In this document: positions 40,230-47,535 of the stretch, in pieces
Position numbering within the stretch: position 1 is the stretch's first letter
Layout: each line of letters starts with the position of its first letter
Notes under the pieces: generated by a model
Database searches by the model: none
What the model was told of the DNA's origin: nothing
The model's input: only the letters and a program-made list of their open reading frames with translations
Origin: a virus
Virus record (IMG/VR): IMGVR_UViG_3300037264_001145
Coordinates: 1 to 64,000 of that record
DNA length: 64,000 nt
Reading direction: 5' to 3' (one strand)
Position numbers and translations under genes: made by a program

Positions 40230-41060
40230 ATGAAAACAAAAACCAGTAGAAGAAGATGGACAAAAGAACAATGTGATATTTTATTTAAATTTTATCCAAG
40301 TATGGGCTCAGAATATTGTTCAAAATTATTAAATAAAACAAGAATGTCTATTCTACATAAAGCCGTTAAATTAAACTTAAAATCTGATCATACGGAATGG
40401 AAACAGGAGGAAATAAATATTTTGAAAAGATTTTATACAAATAATGGTCCAAAATATTGCTACAAACTAATTAAAAGAAGTCAAAGTGCTATAAGGTCAA
40501 TGGCAATAAAACTAAATTTAAAAACTATGATTGCAAATAGTAATAACTTACCAAAAAAGACTGTAATTAAAAAAATATCAAACAGTCAAGTTGTGTCAAC
40601 ATGTAATATGCATGGTGAAACCACACACGAATATAGAAACAATAAAATATATGGGTGTAAAAAATGTAGAATTATTTCGGAATCTAAACGTCCCATATAT
40701 AATTTTACCAAAAGAATAAGATGTTTAATTAGAAATAGTTTTAAAAGAATTGATAATAAAAATGGTGTTTCTATATCCAGAGGTTGTTTTAGAAACTTAG
40801 ATTATACTCCAACACAATTATATAATTATTTAACTAATATTAAAAAATTACAAGACAATAAATGCCCTATATGTAAAAGTTCTTACGACAAGTGCGAGAT
40901 GAATATAGAGCATGTTATTCCGTTAGAAAAAGCAAAAACAGAGCAACAAGTTATAGATTTATTTGATTTAAAGAATTTAAACTTAATGTGTAAATCATGC
41001 AATTCGTCAAAGAGTAGTAAAAATTATAATATATGGATGGAGAATAGAAAATGTCATTAA
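40230..41060 (+). CDS. HNH endonuclease with tandem Myb-like domains
   Basis: The 276-residue product has two tandem SANT/Myb-like helical repeats (RRRWTKEQCDILFKFYPSMG...CSKLLNKT and EWKQEEINILKRFYTNNGPKYCYKLIKRS). A zinc-knuckle segment (CNMHGE...GCKKC) and a C-terminal HNH nuclease (CPICKSSY...MNIEHVIPL...LNLMCKSCNSSKS) follow. The tandem Myb-like repeats are probably the DNA-recognition part of a free-standing homing endonuclease. Its end overlaps the next structural gene by ten bases, so it entered between two tail genes without breaking them. It is more AT-rich than its neighbours. Confidence 0.9.
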   Translation: MKTKTSRRRWTKEQCDILFKFYPSMGSEYCSKLLNKTRMSILHKAVKLNLKSDHTEWKQEEINILKRFYTNNGPKYCYKLIKRSQSAIRSMAIKLNLKTMIANSNNLPKKTVIKKISNSQVVSTCNMHGETTHEYRNNKIYGCKKCRIISESKRPIYNFTKRIRCLIRNSFKRIDNKNGVSISRGCFRNLDYTPTQLYNYLTNIKKLQDNKCPICKSSYDKCEMNIEHVIPLEKAKTEQQVIDLFDLKNLNLMCKSCNSSKSSKNYNIWMENRKCH

Positions 41061-41983
41061 TTTTCAAGGGAGTTGAAGAGGGGGGATACGGTGGATATAG
41101 CCTTACAGATCAATTACTCTACAACCTGAAAGGATGGATTGACTGGGCTCTCTTACATCATGGAGCGTATAATATCTACACGCTTAGTCAAGATTCTTAT
41201 TTTGCAAATGATGAATCAGTTTTATATCCCGTACCAGACGGAAGACTGCCCGACCGAACCGTGTACAATGGCGTTGGAAGAGAATGGGTTTGGGAGACTG
41301 ACGCAATAGTACCCAGTGGTGCAGCGGAACCATTTAGAGTATCGGGAGTTTATGTTAATGACAATTTTGTGTCAAGCGGCAGTACGGGAATAAGTAGGTT
41401 TCATACAGATTATAGAAACGGTAGAATTATATTTGATCAATCACAAGGGGTGGACGATGTTATATCGGCAAATTATACCAGCAGGGGCGTTTATGTTGGG
41501 ATGGCGGACAGCGAAGAGTTTAATTTGTTAATGCTTGATTCGGTAGAAGAATTTCTTACAAACGATGTTCCATCTGGAACGCCGTCTAAAGACCATCAAG
41601 TGTGGCTTCCAAGTGTTTTCTTGGAGTTAGATTCTGGAACTGGTAGAGGTTTGGCCTTGGGTGGTGGTCAGATAAAAACAAGAATCATTACTTTACATAT
41701 TTTTGCGGATTCGGCTGGAGATAGAAATTTGCTTATGGACTGGTTAGATTTTCAAAATAGAGCTAATTTCTGGATGGCTGATTTAAATGCAATAACACTT
41801 CCTTTTAATGAATACGGAGATGTTGTTCCAGGAACTACAAATTGGGCAGATTTAACAATTAGTCATCCGTGGAAAAAATTGAGAATAATGGATGGTTCTG
41901 TAAAAAGAATTAATTCATTAAATACCAAGTTGTTTCGTGCTACGGTAAGATATAAAGTAGAAATTGATGTTGGAAGTATTTAA
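41051..41983 (+). CDS. Tail or neck structural protein
   Basis: The 310-residue product starts MSLIFKGVEEGGYGGYSLTDQLLYNLKGWIDWALLHHGAYN and is aromatic- and Gly-rich and beta-structured. Between neck-type and tail-tube genes, it may be a tail terminator or neck component. No decisive motif is visible. A late promoter-like element follows directly after its stop. Confidence 0.6.
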   Translation: MSLIFKGVEEGGYGGYSLTDQLLYNLKGWIDWALLHHGAYNIYTLSQDSYFANDESVLYPVPDGRLPDRTVYNGVGREWVWETDAIVPSGAAEPFRVSGVYVNDNFVSSGSTGISRFHTDYRNGRIIFDQSQGVDDVISANYTSRGVYVGMADSEEFNLLMLDSVEEFLTNDVPSGTPSKDHQVWLPSVFLELDSGTGRGLALGGGQIKTRIITLHIFADSAGDRNLLMDWLDFQNRANFWMADLNAITLPFNEYGDVVPGTTNWADLTISHPWKKLRIMDGSVKRINSLNTKLFRATVRYKVEIDVGSI

Positions 41984-41986
41984 AAT

Positions 41987-42000
41987 TTGTGTATAAAACC
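41987..42000 (+). promoter_or_regulatory. Late promoter-like TTGTGTATAAAACC
   Basis: A consensus copy precedes the tail-tube candidate by about 40 bases, leaving a leader with GAAAGGTG before ATG 42041. Confidence 0.7.
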
Positions 42001-42040
42001 ATAAGATGGGATAGTTTCTTTATAGAAAGGTGATTAAGTT

Positions 42041-43087
42041 ATGGCAAATAACAGAGTCTTTTATGCTATTCAGGCGCTTGGATTTGCTCCACATAATACG
42101 GTTGATCCAGCGAATACTCTCGAACCGTCAGGATTTGTTACGGCAAACGGTGTGCAAAGCGTTGGTTTGACAACCACATTTAATCTGGAACAAGTCTTCG
42201 AACTTGGTCAACTTGACCTTTATGAAAATATCGAAGGTATTCCAGATATTGAGATGACGGCCCAAAAGGTTTTGGATGGTTATCCTCTGTTGTATCATCT
42301 TGGCACACCAGGGGCGACTTCTCCTACCCTGATCGGAAGATCTAATGAAAGAACTTATGTTGCATTGAATATTTATCCAGACACGAACGACAATGCTTCT
42401 GGTATCCCTCTACAAAGCGTAGGCATGTCTGGTATGTTCGTTTCTTCGTTATCATACACTCTCAATGTTGATGGTAATTCAACAGAAGATGTCACGTTTG
42501 TAGGCAATAACAAGGAATGGTTTCAGTCTGGTGTATTTTTCAGTCCAGTCGGATTTGACGGAACAGACGAACCGCTTGCCCTAGCTGCTTCCGGAGGTGT
42601 TCAAAGACGAGAGAATGTCATCATGGGTTCTGGCGCAAGTGGTAGTCTATGGCCAATAGAAATTCCTGGCATCAACGGAGCGGGATATAATTTGGTGGAT
42701 GGAGATTCGTTTGCGGTACACTTCCAAACTGTTACAGTTTCTACAGACTTAGGACGAACAGACTTGTTTGAGCTTGGCCGCAGAGGACCATATCATAGAT
42801 TCGTTTCATTCCCTATCGAAGTTACGTGCGCAATAGATATTACCACAAGCGAAGGGGATTTGATTGATGCGCTTGCCGATCCTCCTGGCGGAACAAATCT
42901 AACAGATCAGACGATCAAGATATATATGGACGAAGGAACGATCTTAGATTTGGGAACGAAGAATAAATTGGCTTCGATAAATTACGGTGGGGGAGATACG
43001 GGTGGGGGTAACGTGACCACTTCTTTCCAATATAGTACCTTCAATAAGCTTGACGTGACGCACCCCCAAGATCCAGCAAATCAATAG
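42041..43087 (+). CDS. Major tail tube protein candidate
   Basis: The 348-residue product is beta-rich, with VQSVGLTTTFNLEQVFELGQLDLYENIEGIPDIEMTAQKVLDGYPLLYHLGTP, a pattern typical of tail-tube proteins of long-tailed phages, and a late LDVTHP. It has its own late promoter-like element, a good ribosome site and a strong terminator after it, as expected for a highly expressed virion protein. No sheath gene is adjacent. It is the best tail-tube candidate in the window. Confidence 0.8.
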   Translation: MANNRVFYAIQALGFAPHNTVDPANTLEPSGFVTANGVQSVGLTTTFNLEQVFELGQLDLYENIEGIPDIEMTAQKVLDGYPLLYHLGTPGATSPTLIGRSNERTYVALNIYPDTNDNASGIPLQSVGMSGMFVSSLSYTLNVDGNSTEDVTFVGNNKEWFQSGVFFSPVGFDGTDEPLALAASGGVQRRENVIMGSGASGSLWPIEIPGINGAGYNLVDGDSFAVHFQTVTVSTDLGRTDLFELGRRGPYHRFVSFPIEVTCAIDITTSEGDLIDALADPPGGTNLTDQTIKIYMDEGTILDLGTKNKLASINYGGGDTGGGNVTTSFQYSTFNKLDVTHPQDPANQ

Positions 43088-43105
43088 CTCCTGGATGAGT
43101 GATAT

Positions 43106-43115
43106 TGGTGTATAA
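43106..43115 (+). promoter_or_regulatory. TTGGTGTATA element overlapping terminator
   Basis: A variant of the recurrent element ends inside the left arm of the terminator that follows the tail-tube gene. It may serve the HNH gene at 43159, or it may be a chance match inside the hairpin. Confidence 0.35.
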
Positions 43116-43145
43116 GAAGGATAGAGAGATCTATCCTTCTTTTTT
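43114..43145 (+). terminator. Rho-independent terminator after tail-tube gene
   Basis: AAGAAGGATAG (43114-43124), loop AGAGAT, CTATCCTTCTT (43131-43141) form a perfect 11-base-pair stem followed by T residues. Confidence 0.9.
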
Positions 43146-43158
43146 ATTGGAGTAATTT

Positions 43159-43761
43159 ATGGAATCAAAAGAAAGAACTAAAAAATGGAGAAAGAAAAAA
43201 ATTATTAGTGGCTTATGTCCAAGTTGCGGACAAGAAAAGACTTCTGGCAAAAGATGTATAAAATGTTTAAAGAATGCCAAATTGGACAATCAAAGGCGTC
43301 GTAAAGAAAGATTTGAACAAGGGTTGTGTGTTAATTGTGGAAAAAATCCACATAAAGAAAATATGAAAAGATGTCAAGAGTGTTGTGATAAACATCTTCA
43401 GTGGTATAAACAATCTGAATATGTTGAAAAGAATAGGGGATTAGATAAAAAAAGAAGACAAGACAGAAAGTTAAGAATCATTAATCATTATGGTGGAAAA
43501 TGTATTTGTTGTGGAGAAAAAGAATTAATTTTTCTTTGTTTGGATCATATTGATGGTGGAGGAAATGAACACCGAAGACAAATAGGTAATGCAAAAAATA
43601 GATGTGGCTCAAGTAGCACAAATTTTTATAGATGGATAGAAAAAAATAACTATCCAGATATACTTCAACTTTTGTGTCATAACTGTAACGCCGCGAAGGA
43701 AATAAATAATGGAATCTGCCCCCATCAACAAAAAATTCTATTGACCGAGAACGTACAATAA
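43159..43761 (+). CDS. HNH-type endonuclease with zinc knuckles
   Basis: The 200-residue product has two Cys knuckle pairs in the N-terminal half (CPSCGQ...CIKC, CVNCGK...CQECC). An HNH-like domain follows with HYGGKCICCGEKELIFLCLDHIDGGG and LQLLCHNCNAAKEINNGICPH. The layout is of a free-standing phage homing endonuclease. It lies just after a terminator, behind TTGGAGT, among tail genes. Confidence 0.85.
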   Translation: MESKERTKKWRKKKIISGLCPSCGQEKTSGKRCIKCLKNAKLDNQRRRKERFEQGLCVNCGKNPHKENMKRCQECCDKHLQWYKQSEYVEKNRGLDKKRRQDRKLRIINHYGGKCICCGEKELIFLCLDHIDGGGNEHRRQIGNAKNRCGSSSTNFYRWIEKNNYPDILQLLCHNCNAAKEINNGICPHQQKILLTENVQ

Positions 43762-43836
43762 GATATGGGGTCACTGACACAGGTATCTTAGGGGTTTTAG
43801 ATATATGTGCCTTGATCCTATTTTTATTGGTACGAT

Positions 43837-43965
43837 ATGGGATTATGTAGAAGAGTCATAAAATATAGAAAGAAAAATAGTCTTTGCCCGGTTTGCGGCA
43901 AACCCAATGTAAAAGGCGAGCATTTTTGCGCCCAACATTTACCAAAAAAGGAGGAAAAAAAATGA
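43837..43965 (+). CDS. Small zinc-knuckle peptide, 42 residues
   Basis: A short frame from ATG 43837 to TGA 43963-43965 encodes MGLCRRVIKYRKKNSLCPVC and then GKPN...GEHFCAQHL. It has CPVC plus C and H spaced to bind one zinc, a basic N-terminus and a Lys/Glu tail. It overlaps the next start by four bases (ATGA), and its tail codons supply that gene's AAAGGAGG ribosome site, which argues that it is translated. No family is recognised. Confidence 0.6.
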   Translation: MGLCRRVIKYRKKNSLCPVCGKPNVKGEHFCAQHLPKKEEKK

Positions 43966-44129
43966 GATATTGGCCGACAGATAAAAAATATGAATACGTT
44001 CGAGAGGATGGTGAAATTTGGACTCTTACAAATATGCTCAAAAGAGATGTTAATCCCACAATTGTTTATGATGAAGATATACAAGTGCCTAAAATTGTTT
44101 ATAGAACAATGGAAAGAATATTTGTATGA
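43962..44129 (+). CDS. Hypothetical protein, 55 residues
   Basis: I place the start at ATG 43962, directly behind a near-perfect AAAGGAGG, not at the earlier in-frame codon at 43884. The product (RYWPTDKKYEYVREDGEIWTLTNMLKRD...) is charged and aromatic. No family is recognised. It is coupled by overlap to genes on both sides. Confidence 0.6.
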   Translation: MRYWPTDKKYEYVREDGEIWTLTNMLKRDVNPTIVYDEDIQVPKIVYRTMERIFV

Positions 44130-44419
44130 CAGAAATTTGTCCAATTTGCAAAGGCAAAGGTAAAATTCCATACGAGAGAGAAATTCATCCTGATGTTGTG
44201 ATTCCGTCAACAACTAATATGGAGGTACGAATGGCACAATGTCATGGATGTAATGGAAAAGGATGGATTAGTCCCAATAACGAACATTGGTATCCACCAG
44301 ATTATCCTATCTATCCGTCTTATCCTGTTTACCCAACTTACCCAACTTGCCCAACTTACCCACATCCTACGTGGTACAATGCGACGATGCAATATGACAA
44401 AAGCAGAATATTTAAATAA
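44126..44419 (+). CDS. DnaJ-type zinc-knuckle and Pro-Tyr repeat protein
   Basis: The 97-residue product has two CxxCxGxG knuckles, CPICKGKG near residue 5 and CHGCNGKG near residue 39, as in the DnaJ zinc domain. A Tyr-Pro repeat of roughly three-residue period (YPIYPSYPVYPTYPTCPTYP) follows. The knuckles would bind one zinc between them. The Pro-Tyr tail may be an extended binding peptide. No J domain is present. It overlaps the previous gene by four bases. Confidence 0.65.
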   Translation: MTEICPICKGKGKIPYEREIHPDVVIPSTTNMEVRMAQCHGCNGKGWISPNNEHWYPPDYPIYPSYPVYPTYPTCPTYPHPTWYNATMQYDKSRIFK

Positions 44420-44436
44420 TTTAATTGATTCTGGGG

Positions 44437-44442
44437 TATAAT
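44437..44442 (+). promoter_or_regulatory. Promoter-like TATAAT before lipoprotein gene
   Basis: GGGGTATAATATAAT lies about 45 bases before ATG 44485, leaving a leader with AAAGGAGA. No clear -35 box is seen. Confidence 0.45.
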
Positions 44443-44484
44443 ATAATAGTTGGTTTGGTAAATATGGTTCTTAAAGGAGAAACT

Positions 44485-44763
44485 ATGAAGCGTTTTATGG
44501 GTTGTATTTTGGGCTTGGCTCTATTGGTCAGCACAGGATGTGCGTCAAAGACAGTTCTAGGGGTAGGCAAGTGTCAGATTGGTGTACGCACAGCGGCCCA
44601 CGCATGGCAAGGTCCATCTGCGGGTCACAACGAAGCTACAGGGGAATCAAGAGCTACACTTGGTTTCGTGTCAGTAGGGGTTATAGGAAAAGTTGTAGAA
44701 AATGTTGAGGCCGTTACTTTTCAAAGCGTAACTGGTGAAACATCCGTCGTAGACGGCGAGTAA
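44485..44763 (+). CDS. Small putative lipoprotein
   Basis: The start at ATG 44485 has an AAAGGAGA site; an in-frame codon at 44425 precedes the promoter-like box and is unlikely. The 92-residue product begins MKRFMGCILGLALLVSTGC, with a lipobox (LVSTGC) and lipidated Cys19 expected. The mature part is Gly/Val/Thr-rich with no known domain. It could be a superinfection-exclusion or envelope protein. No spanin partner is evident. Confidence 0.7.
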   Translation: MKRFMGCILGLALLVSTGCASKTVLGVGKCQIGVRTAAHAWQGPSAGHNEATGESRATLGFVSVGVIGKVVENVEAVTFQSVTGETSVVDGE

Positions 44764-44773
44764 GGTGTATAAG
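44764..44773 (+). promoter_or_regulatory. Late promoter-like GGTGTATAAG
   Basis: GGTGTATAAG starts right after the lipoprotein stop. The only feature before the next terminator is a short, GC-rich, structured segment, so it may drive a small RNA. Confidence 0.5.
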
Positions 44774-44779
44774 TAGTTG

Positions 44780-44866
44780 TGCGGGCGTCGGTACGCCATT
44801 CATTCGCGTTGGACGCATCTCGCTATTTTAGGCCGAAAGAGACCCTGCTTTGCAGGGTTTCTTTTA
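44780..44866 (+). ncRNA. Candidate small structured RNA
   Basis: Between a promoter-like GGTGTATAAG and a terminator lie about 60 non-coding bases that are clearly more GC-rich than the surroundings. They can form GGCGT-CGGT-ACGCC (44784... stem 44784-44788 with 44793-44797) and GCGT-TGG-ACGC (44806-44816) hairpins before the terminator hairpin (44843-44857). A transcript of about 87 nt would start near 44780. No tRNA or known riboswitch layout is recognised. It might instead be a structured 3' end of the lipoprotein mRNA. Confidence 0.4.
44841..44865 (+). terminator. Rho-independent terminator
   Basis: CCCTGC-TTT-GCAGGG (44843-44857), extended by weaker pairs, is followed by TTTCTTTT. It lies upstream of the phosphoribosyltransferase gene and ends the lipoprotein or small-RNA transcript. 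Confidence 0.85.
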
Positions 44867-44895
44867 TTTCGACAAAGAATTTTAAAAGTTTTTGG

Positions 44896-44901
44896 TATAA
44901 T
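44896..44901 (+). promoter_or_regulatory. TATAAT five bases before the hpt-like start
   Basis: TTGGTATAAT ends five bases before ATG 44907, after a terminator. There is no ribosome site between, so transcription would begin at or near the start codon. Confidence 0.55.
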
Positions 44902-44906
44902 CATAT

Positions 44907-45476
44907 ATGATCAAGCTTAACGACGAGTTACTGTCTGGTAAGCTACAGCCGTTGATTGCTAGTGGCAACATACAAAACAGGGTTCGTGGGATGGCTCATG
45001 AAATCAATGCGTTTTATGGGTGGGAAAAAGGAGAGTTGGTTGTTGTTGGTTTGGCTGACGGAGCAAGTATCTTTTTATCAGACCTGATTAGATCAATACC
45101 CTTTAAAATTAGTTTGAATTTTGTAAAGGTAAAAACATATTGCGGGACAGAAAAGGTTGGTAGAAGCAGGATTGATACCGGGGAATTTTCTGATGATTTT
45201 TGTCACTCTATGGAAGGCAACAATGTATTGATTGTCGATGATGTTTTTGATACGGGAGAATCACTTCAGTCTGTTTGGGAAGCTGTTAACATATTTGGTC
45301 CAAAGACTATAAAAACAGCCGTTTTGATCAACAAGTACAAACAGAGAGACTGCGAGATAAAACCAGACTTTGTGGGTTTTAATGTTGCAGACAAATTCAT
45401 AGTCGGCTATGGTATGGACTACAACAATTACTATAGAAATTTAACAGATATATGTGTATTAAATATGGTGATATGA
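44907..45476 (+). CDS. Phosphoribosyltransferase, hypoxanthine type
   Basis: The 189-residue product has the type I phosphoribosyltransferase PRPP loop NVLIVDDVFDTGESL at residues 106-120 and the late ADKFIVGYGMDYNNYYRNL, which matches the C-terminal signature of hypoxanthine-guanine phosphoribosyltransferases. The N-terminal VVGLADGASIFLSDL also fits. It would salvage purine bases into nucleotides for phage DNA synthesis. The gene has its own TATAAT just before ATG and no Shine-Dalgarno site, suggesting a leaderless mRNA. Its place among tail genes is unusual. Confidence 0.8.
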   Translation: MIKLNDELLSGKLQPLIASGNIQNRVRGMAHEINAFYGWEKGELVVVGLADGASIFLSDLIRSIPFKISLNFVKVKTYCGTEKVGRSRIDTGEFSDDFCHSMEGNNVLIVDDVFDTGESLQSVWEAVNIFGPKTIKTAVLINKYKQRDCEIKPDFVGFNVADKFIVGYGMDYNNYYRNLTDICVLNMVI

Positions 45477-45477
45477 T

Positions 45478-45822
45478 ATGGCAAAATATTATTGTCAAAA
45501 TAATCAGTTCAAAACTATAGTTGATGCACCGTCTCCACTGGCGGCTGTTGAAAAAACATTAAGAAAAATAATGAATGACGAAGAAGTTCTTGGCTTATTG
45601 ATGATAATTGGTGAACGAGGTTTTAGTTACAAGCAAGATAATTTGTTGGTTCCAGTCATTCCTGTCTTGAAACAAATGAATGTTATTGACGAAGATATTG
45701 ATTTAGAAAAATTGATTTGCGAATCGTTAAAGATTAAAAGAAAAGATATTTCGGACAAAGAAATAAACTGGTTAATAACTGGAAGATTAGAAGAAGGAGA
45801 AGGAGATGTCGCTAAGGATTAA
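45478..45822 (+). CDS. Hypothetical protein, 114 residues
   Basis: The gene starts one base after the phosphoribosyltransferase stop. The product is mostly helical and acidic at the end, with a YYCQNNQFKTIVDAPSPLAAVEKTLRKIM start that suggests a small alpha/beta fold. No family is recognised. It overlaps the next gene by 17 bases, which contain that gene's ribosome site. Confidence 0.6.
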   Translation: MAKYYCQNNQFKTIVDAPSPLAAVEKTLRKIMNDEEVLGLLMIIGERGFSYKQDNLLVPVIPVLKQMNVIDEDIDLEKLICESLKIKRKDISDKEINWLITGRLEEGEGDVAKD

Positions 45823-46141
45823 AGATGGGGAAAATGAGATTGAAATTTTGTTTGATCATATAAATGAAAAAACTGATTTAAACGAAGAAGTTAGGGCAAG
45901 CCGGATTAGTTCTTTATATCCCTTGCCACCTAATACAAAAGGGACACTGGTGACAATGAAATGTAATGGTCAATTACCAATTACCGCCGTATCTTTATGT
46001 AGTCCAAAAGATAATTTTTCTAAATCCACAGGAAGAAAATTAGCTTTATCAAGAGCTATAAAAATAGCAAAAGAACGTAAAATTATTGATAAAAAGATAA
46101 GTAAAATAATATGGAATGAATATCGAAAGAATTGTAAATAA
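45806..46141 (+). CDS. Hypothetical protein, 111 residues
   Basis: A GAAGGAGAAGGAG tract precedes ATG 45806. The product has a LVTMKCNGQLPITAVSLCSPKDNFSKSTGRKLALSRAIKIAKE segment that resembles a small family seen in phages (strand, CSPKDNFxKxxGRKxAL, helix), whose function is unknown to me. The C-terminus is very basic. Confidence 0.65.
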   Translation: MSLRIKDGENEIEILFDHINEKTDLNEEVRASRISSLYPLPPNTKGTLVTMKCNGQLPITAVSLCSPKDNFSKSTGRKLALSRAIKIAKERKIIDKKISKIIWNEYRKNCK

Positions 46142-46142
46142 C

Positions 46143-46325
46143 ATGAGAAAAGAAAGAAAATTCAAGAAACAAAAAGTTGATGAAACCATAATATCCTCTA
46201 TTAGTAGTCCTAACGCATGGACCGAGGCTGACGAGGAAGAATGGCTTAAACAACCAGCTTTTGAACTACGGAAACGATTCCCTCCAATGTCTAAACCAAG
46301 GCACGTTAATTATATCGTAAATTAA
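46143..46325 (+). CDS. Small hypothetical protein, 60 residues
   Basis: The start is uncertain: ATG 46143 just follows the previous stop, while ATG 46116 would overlap it by 26 bases. Neither has a strong ribosome site. The product has a basic N-terminus (RKERKFKKQKVDE) and a central acidic helix (WTEADEEEWL). No family is recognised. A terminator follows. Confidence 0.5.
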   Translation: MRKERKFKKQKVDETIISSISSPNAWTEADEEEWLKQPAFELRKRFPPMSKPRHVNYIVN

Positions 46326-46353
46326 TGAAATAATCCCCATTTCTTGTCTTGCT

Positions 46354-46377
46354 AATGGCCGGTCCTCGGCCATTTTT
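46354..46377 (+). terminator. Rho-independent terminator
   Basis: AATGGCCG (46354-46361), loop GTCCT, CGGCCATT (46367-46374) form a perfect eight-base-pair stem followed by TTT. It ends the phosphoribosyltransferase transcript. Confidence 0.9.
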
Positions 46378-46378
46378 A

Positions 46379-46392
46379 TTGTGTATAAACCA
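46379..46392 (+). promoter_or_regulatory. Late promoter-like TTGTGTATAAACCA
   Basis: A consensus copy begins two bases after the terminator and about 55 bases before the first chaperone-like gene. A terminator followed directly by this element strongly supports it as a promoter for the tail-assembly genes. Confidence 0.75.
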
Positions 46393-46445
46393 ATAGGATA
46401 GCAGTAGGATAAGCAGCACCACTATATTCGTGTGTTGGGAATTTT

Positions 46446-47534
46446 ATGGACGCTTTACAAATAGAAAAAACAATTGACATTATATCGTGCGACAAGGTGT
46501 TTACGGAGCAAATATTAGGTGATGGTTCATCAATTGAACTCATACTTTATAATTCTTCCCTTTCTGACAGAAAAAGATCCGTTCTCGTCTACGAAAAAGC
46601 ATATTTAAAAGCTATAGAGATTGGTCTTTTGACAGAAGAAGAATTAAAAATGTTTTATATTGAAGCTGATCTGTGGAGCGTAGACAAGGAAATACGTATA
46701 GAAACTATTAGAAGCGATATCCACAAAATAACCAAGGGTTTACTTAGTTTGATATTTTATCCAAGTAAACTAAGAATGGCCAAGGCTATGCTTAGAAAAG
46801 CAGAAAAAGAACTTAGAAATCTGATCGTAGAAAAAATGACCCTACTGAGACACACCGCAGAAGATTACGCACTATCTCAAAAACAAAGATACATTATTTC
46901 AAAAGTTGTTCATGTTGACGACGGCAGATTCTGGAAATCGGATCGTGATTTTGACAACGAACAAGATATTCAGTTAGTTAATAGATTGTGTTCTTTATTG
47001 TTTGATGAATCAAGATTGGGAATTAAAATTATTAAGGAAGTGGCAAGGTCTAATCAGTGGAAAGTTATCTGGTCTGCAACTAAAAATTCTGGAAATTTAT
47101 TTGAAACACAACCTATTTGTTGGACAGATAATCAAATAGATTTGGCTTATTGGTCTTCTGTTTATGATATGGTCTTAGAAGCTTATGAACGACCCTCTAA
47201 AGAGATTATAGACGACGACGATCTATTAGATTCTTGGTTCATCAATCAACACGACAAAATAGAAGAAAAAGCTAAGGGGAGTAAAATGGATGCTTTGAAA
47301 ACTAACAAGAATGGAAAACAAGAGATTTTTGTTTTTTCAGATAGAGAAGGGGCCAAAGAAGTTTATGGGTTAAACGACAGTATAACAAGATCAAAAATCA
47401 AAGCCAAACAAAAAACCATAAGTTTAAAAGGTCGTATAGCCGAACAAGATCTGCCAGAGAGCCAAACAGAGATGCGGGAACAAATGGTTAATAAACTTAG
47501 GAATCAGATGGGGAATATAAGCAAGGGGAAGTAG
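46446..47534 (+). CDS. Tail assembly chaperone-like protein 1
   Basis: The 362-residue product is charged and helical, with an N-terminal strand-rich domain (residues 1-45) and long helices (LLSLIFYPSKLRMAKAMLRKAEKELRNLIVEKM) resembling, in layout, the product at 47892. Location between tail tube and tape measure is where long-tailed phages encode assembly chaperones. The C-terminal third is basic and probably disordered. No slippery frameshift site joining it to the next gene was found. Assignment is mostly by position. Confidence 0.6.
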   Translation: MDALQIEKTIDIISCDKVFTEQILGDGSSIELILYNSSLSDRKRSVLVYEKAYLKAIEIGLLTEEELKMFYIEADLWSVDKEIRIETIRSDIHKITKGLLSLIFYPSKLRMAKAMLRKAEKELRNLIVEKMTLLRHTAEDYALSQKQRYIISKVVHVDDGRFWKSDRDFDNEQDIQLVNRLCSLLFDESRLGIKIIKEVARSNQWKVIWSATKNSGNLFETQPICWTDNQIDLAYWSSVYDMVLEAYERPSKEIIDDDDLLDSWFINQHDKIEEKAKGSKMDALKTNKNGKQEIFVFSDREGAKEVYGLNDSITRSKIKAKQKTISLKGRIAEQDLPESQTEMREQMVNKLRNQMGNISKGK

Positions 47535-47535
47535 T

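Noticed and set aside
43799-43865. 18-residue leader-like frame starting near 43805
   Set aside because: It is too short to support and has no conserved feature.
44244-44441. 65-codon rightward frame
   Set aside because: It lies almost wholly within the Pro-Tyr repeat gene in another frame and has no ribosome site; only the last 20 codons are free.
44764-44866. tRNA gene
   Set aside because: The segment lacks a cloverleaf, a T-arm GGTTCRA motif and a CCA end; its hairpins are too short.
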